This document shows, piece after piece, positions 37,219-45,213 of a stretch of DNA of 64,000 nt (its first letter is position 1; each line of letters opens with the position of its first letter). The notes beneath the pieces are model-generated. The model saw only the letters and a program-made list of their open reading frames with translations, was not told the origin of the DNA and did no database searches. Source of the DNA: DAIMFL01 sp964372215 (GTDB lineage Bacteria > Pseudomonadota > Alphaproteobacteria > Dongiales > Dongiaceae); NCBI GenBank assembly GCA_964372215.1, contig CAYJQC010000004.1, positions 124,001 through 188,000 on the forward strand, in the 5' to 3' direction. A program made the translations under genes and the position numbers.

Positions 37219-38334
37219 CTACTCCGTCAGCGCCCGGATGTCGTCGGTGCGGCAGGACAGCACCCGACGGTCGCCGACGCTCGGCATGGTGCCGGCCTTG
37301 GCCCGACAGTTCTGCACCCGCACCACGATCTGTTCGCCGCTGTCCAGGGCGACGACGTACCGACGGTCGGTGCCGATATAGATCTCTTCCCGGATCGTGC
37401 CTTCGAGCCGCATCCGGGTAGCGCCATCTGGCGACTCCGATGCGGACAAGATGCTGAGCGCCTCCGGGCGGATCGCCAAAGTGAGCGCCTGGCCGGGCTG
37501 GGGTGGCGACCCGGGCACCGGAAGCGACAGGCGGACGCCGGCGGAGTCCACGGCGATCGCGGTTCCATTCACTCCCGCAACCCGGCCGTCCAGGAAGTTC
37601 ATCTCGCCGATGAAGTCGGCGCCGAAGCGGGTGGTCGGCCGCTCGTAGATGCCAAGGGGGTCGTCGACCTGAAGCACCCGGCCTTTGTGCATGACCGCGA
37701 TGCGGTCCGACATGGTGAGGGCTTCCTCCTGATCGTGGGTCACGAAGATGAAGGTGATGCCGAGCCGGCGCTGCATGTGCTTGAGCTCGATCTGCATCTC
37801 CTTGCGGAGCTTTAGATCGAGCGCGCCCAAGGGTTCGTCGAGCAGCAGCACGGCAGGCCGATTGACCAGGGCGCGGGCCAGGGCAACGCGCTGCTGCTGG
37901 CCGCCGGAGAGTTCGGAGGGTCGGCGCTTCGCCATCGCCGCCATATGGACCAGCTTGAGCGCCTCGGCGACGCGCTCGATCCGCTCGGCCTTGGGCGTCC
38001 GCTTGACCGACAGCCCGAAGCCGACATTCTCCTCCACCGACAGATGGGGAAACAGCGCATAGCTCTGGAACACGGTGTTCACTGGGCGCAGATGTGCCGG
38101 CACATCGGACATGCGGCGGTCCTGGATCAGGATCTCGCCCCGGGTCGGAAGCTCGAACCCGGCGATCAGCCGCAGCGTGGTGGTCTTGCCGCAGCCCGAC
38201 GGGCCCAGCAAGGTGAAGAACTCGCCGGATCGGATGTCGATATCGATGTCGCTGACGGCGTTTACCTCGGCGGCGTGGGCGCTGCCGCTGAAGCTTTTCG
38301 ACACGCCCCTGAGCTGTACGGCAAGTCCGGTCAT
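37219..38334 (-). CDS. Spermidine/putrescine-type ABC transporter ATP-binding protein (PotA-like)
   Basis: A 371-residue ATPase. Walker A is GPSGCGKTTT near residues 40-49, the signature LSGGQQQRVALARAL, Walker B VLLLDEPLGALD, and the H-loop FVTHDQEEAL. A TOBE domain fills the C-terminal third (FIGEMNFLDGRVAGV, then LAIRPEAL). It belongs with the PotD-like binding protein and PotB/PotC-like permeases encoded upstream. 191 bases with no clear gene separate it from the RraA-like gene. Confidence 0.92.
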   Translation of the reverse strand: MTGLAVQLRGVSKSFSGSAHAAEVNAVSDIDIDIRSGEFFTLLGPSGCGKTTTLRLIAGFELPTRGEILIQDRRMSDVPAHLRPVNTVFQSYALFPHLSVEENVGFGLSVKRTPKAERIERVAEALKLVHMAAMAKRRPSELSGGQQQRVALARALVNRPAVLLLDEPLGALDLKLRKEMQIELKHMQRRLGITFIFVTHDQEEALTMSDRIAVMHKGRVLQVDDPLGIYERPTTRFGADFIGEMNFLDGRVAGVNGTAIAVDSAGVRLSLPVPGSPPQPGQALTLAIRPEALSILSASESPDGATRMRLEGTIREEIYIGTDRRYVVALDSGEQIVVRVQNCRAKAGTMPSVGDRRVLSCRTDDIRALTE

Positions 38335-38439
38335 TCGTTCACCTGTGCCCCGGCGTACATGTCCGGAGGCAATGAGCCCCGCTTCGAGGGAAAGAGTTGC
38401 GGGAGGGCGGCGCGATCGGTGCAGCCCTCCCGCACGCGA

Positions 38440-39507
38440 CTACTCTGCGGCTTTTACCTTGGTCCAGCCGTCTTGGTAGTACTTCATGGCGTCGCCGAGA
38501 TCGAGGATGAAATCGGCGTTGGCCAGCTTCTCCGGCGACGGGAATATCGCGGCGTTTCCGGCGATCTCCGGCGGCAGCAGTGCCTTGGACTTGTCGACGG
38601 TGTTCGCCGCCTGGGTCAGCGTGGTGGTCTTGGCCGCGACTTCCGGCCGGAGCAGGAAGTCGAGAAACTTGTAGGCGGCGTCGACATTGGTGGCGCCCTT
38701 GGGGATCGAGTAGCCGTCGACCCACATCGTGCCGCCCTCGTCCGGCAGGACGTAGTGAACATGCGGATTATCGATCGTCACCTGCAGCACGTTGCCGCTC
38801 CAAGCTTCGACGATGCAGGCCTCGCCCGAGGCGACGAGGTCGGCGAAGTTGGTACTGTTGTAGCCGGCGAGTATCTTCTTCTGCTCGATCAGGCTGTCCG
38901 TGGCCTTGGCGATCTCGTCGGGGTTCGTGGTGTTTGCGGCGAAGCCGTTCACCTGCAGCCCGGCGATGTAGGCGGCCAGCATGTTGTCGAGCATGTAGAT
39001 CCGGCCAGCGTACTTCTCGTCCCACAATGACTTCCAACTGGTGATCGGCTGGTCGACGCATTCGGAATTATAGGCGAACCCGGTGGTGCCCCAGACGTAC
39101 GGGATGCTGTACTTGTTGCCGACGTCGTATGAGATGTTCTGGAACACGTCGCTGATGTTGCCGTAGTTGGACATCCTGCTGTGATCCAGCTCCTCGATCA
39201 GGCCCTTCTTCGCCAGGATCTGCACCGCGTACTGGGACGGGTTTACCAGGTCGTAGCCGGCCGCGCCGGCTTCGAGCTTGGCGATCAGCGACTCGTTGCT
39301 GTCAAAAGTGTCGAAGTTGACATCGATGCCGGTTTCATTGCTGAAGTCATCGAGGACTTCCTGGGGAAGTTCGCCACCCCAGGCATAGATGTTGAGCTCC
39401 TCGGCCATGGCCGGGGTCGTCCCGAAGACGGCGCCGGCTGTGAGCATGGCCGCGCCGAAAGCGAGCCCGGTGCTCAGGTTCAGGAATTTGTCGCTTCGAA
39501 TCCGCAT
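38440..39507 (-). CDS. Polyamine-type ABC transporter substrate-binding protein (PotD/PotF-like)
   Basis: A 355-residue periplasmic binding protein. A Sec signal ends around PAMAEE near residue 35. The mature protein begins LNIYAWGGELPQEVLDDFSNETGI, and has the ESLIAKLEAGAAGYDLVNPS segment characteristic of spermidine/putrescine binding proteins and VWGTTGFAYNSE. Ligands of this family include polyamines, gamma-aminobutyrate and opines, so the exact ligand is open. It follows the PotC-like permease by about 70 bases. Confidence 0.9.
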   Translation of the reverse strand: MRIRSDKFLNLSTGLAFGAAMLTAGAVFGTTPAMAEELNIYAWGGELPQEVLDDFSNETGIDVNFDTFDSNESLIAKLEAGAAGYDLVNPSQYAVQILAKKGLIEELDHSRMSNYGNISDVFQNISYDVGNKYSIPYVWGTTGFAYNSECVDQPITSWKSLWDEKYAGRIYMLDNMLAAYIAGLQVNGFAANTTNPDEIAKATDSLIEQKKILAGYNSTNFADLVASGEACIVEAWSGNVLQVTIDNPHVHYVLPDEGGTMWVDGYSIPKGATNVDAAYKFLDFLLRPEVAAKTTTLTQAANTVDKSKALLPPEIAGNAAIFPSPEKLANADFILDLGDAMKYYQDGWTKVKAAE

Positions 39508-39577
39508 TGCCTGTGTCTCCCATTTTGTTTGGCGGTGGACGAGTGGGTGATTTCTCTCAGTGCCGAGGGGCCGGTCG

Positions 39578-40426
39578 CTACCTCCGGACGACGAGACGAA
39601 GATGACGGCCGAGCACGGCCACGACGACGAGCACGTTGACCAGCACCATCAGTGCGCCGAGCGCATTGATCTCCGGCGTGATCCCAAGCTTCAGCATGGA
39701 GTAGATGCGGAGCGGCAACGGCGTGGTGCCGACACCCGATGTGAAGACCGACATCACGAAGTTGTCGAAAGACAGGGTCGCCGCCAACAGGAAGGCGGTG
39801 AGGATCGCCGGCATCAGTATCGGCAGGGTGACGCGCAGGAAGACCTGCAGCTCACTGGCACCGAGATCGGCCGCGGCTTCCTCCAGCCGGCGATCGAGCG
39901 CGGAGGCGGCCGCGCGCACGATCAGCATGGTGAACGGCACCGAGACCAGGACATGGCTGGTGATCAAGGTGAAGTAGCCGAGGGTGATGCCGGCCGTCAC
40001 CATCAGCACCAGGAACGCCACGGCGATGACGATTTCGGGCAGCACCAGCGGGGCCATCATCAATGTCGACAGGGCGTCGCGACCGCGAAAGCGCCGCTTG
40101 ACGATGGCGAGAGCGGTGAGCGTGCCGATCGCCGTGCTGACCGCCGCCGAGCTGGCGGCGATGATGACGCTGACCCACAGGCCGCGGCCGAGCTGGCGAT
40201 CGTCGAACACTTCGCGGTACCAATCCAGGGTGAATCCGGTCCACACCACCGTGGAGCGCGAGGCGTTGAACGAATAGGCGATCAGGATGACGATCGGCGC
40301 GAACAGGAAGAGATAGGCGAGGAGCGTGATCCCCGGCGCGACGCGGCCGAGCACGGCAGTGTCGAACCACAGGCGCAGCCGTGGCAGCGCGGGTGGAGAA
40401 CCGGCGGTGTGCTGGGTCGCGCTCAT
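39578..40426 (-). CDS. Polyamine-type ABC transporter permease (PotC-like)
   Basis: A 282-residue permease with about six membrane segments. The EAA loop reads LEEAAADLGASELQVFLRVTLP, and the segment LAYLFLFAPIVILIAYSFNASRS is typical of PotC. ATG 40426 overlaps the PotB-like stop as ATGA; the longer open frame to 41362 runs through potB and is not used. Confidence 0.92.
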   Translation of the reverse strand: MSATQHTAGSPPALPRLRLWFDTAVLGRVAPGITLLAYLFLFAPIVILIAYSFNASRSTVVWTGFTLDWYREVFDDRQLGRGLWVSVIIAASSAAVSTAIGTLTALAIVKRRFRGRDALSTLMMAPLVLPEIVIAVAFLVLMVTAGITLGYFTLITSHVLVSVPFTMLIVRAAASALDRRLEEAAADLGASELQVFLRVTLPILMPAILTAFLLAATLSFDNFVMSVFTSGVGTTPLPLRIYSMLKLGITPEINALGALMVLVNVLVVVAVLGRHLRLVVRR

Positions 40427-41283
40427 GCCCGCATCGCCTCCGCCCGGCGCATCACCCGCATGTAGAGCACGATGGCCACCGAGGAAATCGCCAGCATCAT
40501 CACGGACACGGCCGCCCCGAGCGGCATGTTCCGGAACTCCAGGAAGAGCTGGACGATCAGGTTGCCGATGATGATGCTCTTGCCGCCGCCCAGCAGCACC
40601 GGGATCGCGAAGACGCCCATCGAGGGCACGAAGACGAACAGGCTGGCGGCGATCACGCCCGGCAGTGACAAGGGCAGGGTGACCCGGAGGAACGCGGTCG
40701 GCGGGCTGGCGCCGAGATCGCGGGCCGCCTCCAATAGGGACCGGTTGATCGGTTGCAGCGCGGCATAGATCGGGAACACCGCGGACGGCAGGAAGGCGTA
40801 GAGCAGGCCGACCAGTACGGCGCCGTAGGTGCCGAGCATTTGCATCGGCTCGGCGGTCAGGTCGAAGGCCTGGAGCGTGGCGTTGATCATGCCGTTGCGA
40901 CCGAGCAACACCACCCAGGCGGAGATGCGGATCAAGAAATTGATCCAGAACGGAATCAGCATCAGCACCAGGAGCACCGGTGCCATCCGTCCGGCGCGGA
41001 ACACGATGTAGTAGGCGATGGGATACGCGATTAGCAGGCAGAGCGCGGTATTCATCGCCGCGAGCTGCAGCGAGTTGCGCAAGATCGGGAAGTAGAGCGG
41101 CTGCAGCAGCTCGGCATAGTTCGCCAGGGTGAAGCCCGGCACGACACCGCCATAGTCGTCCCGGCCGGCGAAGCTGTAGCCGACGACGATGATGAGCGGC
41201 AGCACCAGGAACAGCAGCATCAGCACCGTCGACGGCGCCAGCATCATGAGGGTGACCAGGAACTGGCGTCGATCGCGGGTCAT
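40423..41283 (-). CDS. Polyamine-type ABC transporter permease (PotB-like)
   Basis: A 286-residue permease. It begins with a long hydrophobic segment (STVLMLLFLVLPLIIVVGYSF) and has the EAA loop LLEAARDLGASPPTAFLRVTLPLSLPG. The start overlaps the GntR stop as ATGA, so the regulator is co-translated with the importer. Confidence 0.92.
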   Translation of the reverse strand: MTRDRRQFLVTLMMLAPSTVLMLLFLVLPLIIVVGYSFAGRDDYGGVVPGFTLANYAELLQPLYFPILRNSLQLAAMNTALCLLIAYPIAYYIVFRAGRMAPVLLVLMLIPFWINFLIRISAWVVLLGRNGMINATLQAFDLTAEPMQMLGTYGAVLVGLLYAFLPSAVFPIYAALQPINRSLLEAARDLGASPPTAFLRVTLPLSLPGVIAASLFVFVPSMGVFAIPVLLGGGKSIIIGNLIVQLFLEFRNMPLGAAVSVMMLAISSVAIVLYMRVMRRAEAMRA

Positions 41284-42002
41284 CGGCTGCGTTCCATGCT
41301 GCCCGTCGGCTCAGCCGACACCGGATGCAGCAGGCTGCGCCCGCGATTGCCGGCAGTGGCATTGCGGAACACCGCCGTCGGATCGAAATCGAGATGCTTG
41401 CGCATCGCGGCCTCGGCGCGGGCCGGATCGGCTGCCTTCAGCGCCGCGTACATGGTCTCGTAGTTCTCGATCTCCTCGCGAATCAGGGTGATCGGCACGC
41501 GCGAGAGATAGAGCGTGCGCACCGACAGGCCGTAATGCCGGTTGATCGCGGCGACCAGATGGGAATTGCCGGCGGCCTGGCCGATGATGCGATGAAACCA
41601 TTCGTCGACCCCGAGATTCCAGTCGAGGTCGCGATTGTCGCTGGCGATACCGGAATGAGCGTCGGCCAGCAGCGTCTGGAACTCGGCCAGATGGGTCGCG
41701 CGGGCGCGCTCCGCCGCCAGGCGGGCGGCGAAGGCCTCCAGGGTCTGGCGCACCTCGAAGACGAGATAGAGGTCGGCGGCCGTGATCTCGGTGACGAAAT
41801 AGCCACGCCGCGGAACGTTCTCGATCAGGTCTTCCTGGGCAAGCCGCTGCATGGCCTCCCGGAGCGGCGTGCGGCCCACCTTCAGCAGGTCCATCATCAC
41901 CGCTTCCTCGATCACGGCGCCGGGCAGCAGTTCGGCGCGGATGATGAGCTGCTTCAGCCTGTCATAGGCGGAATCGCTCTGGCGGCGGGTGGCGGGTTCC
42001 AT
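41280..42002 (-). CDS. GntR-family transcriptional regulator (FCD), first gene of the polyamine-type operon
   Basis: About 240 residues. The winged HTH spans YDRLKQLIIRAELLPGAVI and LLKVGRTPLREAMQRLAQEDL. The FCD effector domain follows, with DWNLGVDEWFHRIIGQAAGN and the helical C terminus. The start at ATG 42002 is preferred because the ATG 42056 reading would put a perfect palindrome (42032-42053) inside the coding region. With the ATG 42002 start the palindrome lies 30 bases upstream, an ideal autorepression site. It probably controls the whole unit down to the TPP enzyme. Confidence 0.88.
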   Translation of the reverse strand: MEPATRRQSDSAYDRLKQLIIRAELLPGAVIEEAVMMDLLKVGRTPLREAMQRLAQEDLIENVPRRGYFVTEITAADLYLVFEVRQTLEAFAARLAAERARATHLAEFQTLLADAHSGIASDNRDLDWNLGVDEWFHRIIGQAAGNSHLVAAINRHYGLSVRTLYLSRVPITLIREEIENYETMYAALKAADPARAEAAMRKHLDFDPTAVFRNATAGNRGRSLLHPVSAEPTGSMERSR

Positions 42003-42031
42003 TGGCGGAACGATCCGGGTCGGGCAGTGGA

Positions 42032-42053
42032 TACGACGAATATATTCGTCGTA
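42032..42053. promoter_or_regulatory. Perfect 22-bp palindrome, likely GntR operator
   Basis: The arms TACGACGAA and TTCGTCGTA are separated by the self-complementary TATA, giving 22 of 22 symmetric positions. The size and dyad match operators of FCD-type GntR dimers. It sits directly before the GntR-potBCDA-rraA-hpcH-TPP-enzyme operon. Confidence 0.8.
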
Positions 42054-42130
42054 CATTTTGCTGACGCATGTCAACCCGGCAGTCAGGCGGGCCCGGCCCG
42101 GTGACTGGGCAAAGGGGGCGGCGGCGCGGT

Positions 42131-42919
42131 CTAAAGCCGTGGCACCGCCAGCCCGCCATCGGCATACACGATCTGCCCGACGCTGAAGGGCAGGGCGCCG
42201 CTGGCGAGCGCGACCACGGTCCGGCCGACATCCTCGGGCTCGCCCCAGCGGCGGATCGGCGTGTAGCCCTGCTGGATCAGCGCATCGAGCTTGGTGGCCG
42301 AGGCCGCCGTCATGTCGCTGCGGATGATGCCGGGCCGGACCTCGTAGACTCCGATTCCGCTTTCGGCGAGGCGGACGGCGTAGAGCTTGCTCAACATCGA
42401 CAGCCCGGCCTTGGAGATGCAGTATTCGCCGCGATTGACCGAGACCACCTCGGCGCTGATCGAACTGATGGTGACAATCGCTCGGTGATGCGGCCCCGGC
42501 TCGGCTGCCAGCATGCGCCGCGCGATTCTCTGGGTCAGGAAGAACGGCCCGCGCAGATTGACGTCGAGGCAGCGGTCGTAGCTCTCGACCGACACGTCCA
42601 GCAGATCGCCGCGGTTCATCACCGACACGCCGGCATTGTTGACCAGGCAGTCGATGCGGCCGAAGGCGTTCCAGGCCCGCGCCGACAGATCGTCCTGCGC
42701 TGCCAGGTCGGCGATGTCGCCCGGCGCCCAGGCGCCGCGCTGCCCGGCGTCGCGGATTCCGGCGAGGGTTTCCTCTGGGGAGTCGCCGGGCAGGTCGTTT
42801 ACCACCACGTCGTACCCAGCGCCGGCCAGCGCCAGGGCGATTCCCCGGCCGATCCCGCGTCTGGCTCCGGTCACCAGCGCAACGGGAGGAACGAGTTCGG
42901 TCGGCGGGTGACTGGCCAC
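42131..42919 (-). CDS. SDR family oxidoreductase (3-oxoacyl-ACP reductase-like)
   Basis: A 262-residue classical short-chain dehydrogenase. It has the NAD(P) motif TGARRGIGRG near residue 20, NNAGVS, the catalytic Ser in SSISAEVVSVNRGEYCISKAG with Tyr-x-x-x-Lys as YCISK, and PGIIRSDMT. GTG 42919 was chosen because AGGAGG lies 5 bases upstream; the frame to 43051 has no such signal and overlaps the promoter region. It is divergent from hyuA and shares an operator-like site at 42967. Confidence 0.9.
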   Translation of the reverse strand: MASHPPTELVPPVALVTGARRGIGRGIALALAGAGYDVVVNDLPGDSPEETLAGIRDAGQRGAWAPGDIADLAAQDDLSARAWNAFGRIDCLVNNAGVSVMNRGDLLDVSVESYDRCLDVNLRGPFFLTQRIARRMLAAEPGPHHRAIVTISSISAEVVSVNRGEYCISKAGLSMLSKLYAVRLAESGIGVYEVRPGIIRSDMTAASATKLDALIQQGYTPIRRWGEPEDVGRTVVALASGALPFSVGQIVYADGGLAVPRL

Positions 42920-42966
42920 GATTGCCTCCTCAGCTGTACCTGCCGCAAGAGTATGGAAAAAAGAAT

Positions 42967-42980
42967 GATTGTTGACAATC
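42967..42980. promoter_or_regulatory. TTGT-YR-ACAA operator, copy A, between SDR and hyuA
   Basis: The sequence GATTGT-TG-ACAATC is an inverted repeat. Reading leftward it forms a -35-like TTGTCA followed 17 bases later by CATACT (-10-like), which fits the SDR promoter. The same motif recurs at 49122 and 55537. Confidence 0.6.
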
Positions 42981-43092
42981 GTTCCTTGACCATCGACCGT
43001 CTGCTTCGCAGAATCGCAGGGCTCGACTTGCCCAAGTTCCGGCGGCTCCACCTGCGGCGACAGAGCAGTAGTTATAAGGACAAGGGAAGGCC

Positions 43093-45213
43093 ATGGCGCC
43101 GGGGTCAGCGACGGAGAGCGGGAACCGCCTGACCTGTCGCATCGGGATCGACATCGGCGGCACCTTCACCGACATCGTCCTGGCGCGCTCCGATGGTCGG
43201 TTGTTCCTGCTCAAGACGTCGTCCTCGACCCGAGAGCCGGAGCAGGCGGTGGTGGCCGGGGTGGCGGCGATCCTCGGCCAGGCCCGGCTGCCCGCGACTG
43301 CGGTGCGCGAGGTGCTGCACGGCACCACGGTCGGCTCCAACACCATCCTGCAGAAATCCGGCGCCAGGACTGGCCTCATCACCACGCGCGGCTTCCGCGA
43401 CGTGCTGGAAATCGGCCGGGTCCGCACGCCCGACCTGTTCGACCTGCAATGGGACAAGCCGGAACCGCTGGTCCGCCGCCGCCACCGGCTGGAGGTGCGC
43501 GAGCGCCTCTATGCCGACGGCAGCGTCGCCGAGGCGCTGGACGAGGACGCGGTGGTCCGCGCCGCCGACGCGCTGGCGGCCGACGGGATCGAGGCGATCG
43601 CGCTTTGCTTCCTGCACAGCTACCGCAACGCCGCCCACGAAGCGCGCGCGGCGGAGCTGGTGCGCGCGCGCCATCCGGACATTGCGGTCAGCGCCTCGAT
43701 CGACATCCTGCCGGAGATGAAGGAGTACGAGCGCACCAGCACCACGGTGGTGAACGCCTACATCCTGCCGACCATGCGGCGCTATCTCGGGCGGCTGCGG
43801 GATGGGCTCGAGGCGCTCGGCCTGGATTGCCCGCTGCTGGTCGTCACCTCGAACGGCGGGCTGGCCAAGGCGCCGCTCGCCATGGAAAAGCCGGTCTTCT
43901 TCATCGGCTCCGGCCCGGCGGCCGGTGTCGTCGGCGCGGCGCGGCTGGCGGTCGCGACCGGGCACACCGACGCCATCGCCTTCGACATGGGCGGCACCAC
44001 GGCAAAGGCGTCGCTGATCGACAACGGCGCGGTCGCCCGCACCAACGAGTACGAGTTCCGCGCCGGCATCAGCACGCCGAGCCGCTTCATCAAGGCCGGC
44101 GGCTACATGCTGAAGGTGCCGGCGGTCGATGTCGCCGAAGTCGGCGCCGGCGCCGGCTCCATCGCCTGGGTCGATCCGGCCGGGCTGCTCCATGTAGGGC
44201 CGCAATCGGCGGGCGGCGACCCCGGCCCGGCCTGCTACGGCAAGGGCGGCGAGCGGCCGACCGTGTCCGACGCCAACGTGGTGCTCGGCATGCTCAATCC
44301 CCATCATCTCGCCGGTGGCGCCCTGAAGGTGCATCGCGACTTGGCGGTGGCGGCCATCGCCCGCGACGTGGCGACACCGCTCGGCGTCTCCATCGAACGG
44401 GCGGCGCTCGGCATCCGCAGCGTCGCCAATGCCAGCATGGCGCGCGCCGTGCGCTCGGTCACCGTCGAGCGCGGCATCGACCCGCGCGACTTCACCCTGA
44501 TGGCGTTCGGCGGCAGCGGCCCGGTCCATGCCGCCGACCTGGCGCGCGGCCTCGGCATGAAGCGGGTGCTGTTCCCCAACCTGCCGGGGGTGTTCACCGC
44601 GGTCGGCATGCTGGCCGGCGATGTCGAGCGCCATTTCGTGACCGCGCTGCCCGGGCCTGTCGAGACGCTGGCCGGCGCCGAGGCGCACCGTGCCGTGGCC
44701 GAGATGCAGGATGCCGCGCGCGACGCCCTGGCCCAGGAGGGTTTCACCGGCGACTTCGCGCGGGTGCGGCTGGAGGCCGACTTGCGCCTCGCCGGCCAGG
44801 ACAGCGAGGTGGCCGTGCCGTTCGAGTCCGCCGAGTGCACGGCCGGCGGCGTCGCGGCGATCGCGGCGCGGTTCTATGCCGCCTATGAACAGATGTACCG
44901 CTACAAGGTCGACGAGCCGGTGGAACTCGCCAACATCCGCGCCGTGGCGATCGGCCGCCGGGCGGACCGGCTCGACTTCGCCGACATCGACACCGCGTCG
45001 GCGGACCTCGGCGGGCTGCAGTCCCGGCCGGTGCGGTTCGAGGGCGCCGATGACGACGCCGACGTCGCGGTCGTCGCGCGGCCGGCGGTCGGATCCGACT
45101 GGCGGCCGGGACCGCTCATCGTCGAAAGCTACGACACTACCATCGTGGCGCCGCCCCGCAGCCGCGTCCGGACGGACCCGCTCGGCAATATCGTGATGGA
45201 GTTCGACCGATGA
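43093..45213 (+). CDS. hyuA: Hydantoinase/oxoprolinase family protein, A subunit (HyuA)
   Basis: A 706-residue HyuA subunit. It has the actin-like ATPase entry GIDIGGTFTD (residues 18-27) that binds ATP in this family, LHGTTVGSNTILQ, the AFDMGGTTAKASLI motif, and the AFGGSGPVHAADLARGLG segment near residue 474. With HyuB it makes an ATP-dependent enzyme that opens hydantoins, 5-oxoproline or lactams. The stop is coupled to hyuB by an ATGA overlap. ATG 43093 is preceded by GGGAAGG at short spacing. Confidence 0.93.
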   Translation: MAPGSATESGNRLTCRIGIDIGGTFTDIVLARSDGRLFLLKTSSSTREPEQAVVAGVAAILGQARLPATAVREVLHGTTVGSNTILQKSGARTGLITTRGFRDVLEIGRVRTPDLFDLQWDKPEPLVRRRHRLEVRERLYADGSVAEALDEDAVVRAADALAADGIEAIALCFLHSYRNAAHEARAAELVRARHPDIAVSASIDILPEMKEYERTSTTVVNAYILPTMRRYLGRLRDGLEALGLDCPLLVVTSNGGLAKAPLAMEKPVFFIGSGPAAGVVGAARLAVATGHTDAIAFDMGGTTAKASLIDNGAVARTNEYEFRAGISTPSRFIKAGGYMLKVPAVDVAEVGAGAGSIAWVDPAGLLHVGPQSAGGDPGPACYGKGGERPTVSDANVVLGMLNPHHLAGGALKVHRDLAVAAIARDVATPLGVSIERAALGIRSVANASMARAVRSVTVERGIDPRDFTLMAFGGSGPVHAADLARGLGMKRVLFPNLPGVFTAVGMLAGDVERHFVTALPGPVETLAGAEAHRAVAEMQDAARDALAQEGFTGDFARVRLEADLRLAGQDSEVAVPFESAECTAGGVAAIAARFYAAYEQMYRYKVDEPVELANIRAVAIGRRADRLDFADIDTASADLGGLQSRPVRFEGADDDADVAVVARPAVGSDWRPGPLIVESYDTTIVAPPRSRVRTDPLGNIVMEFDR

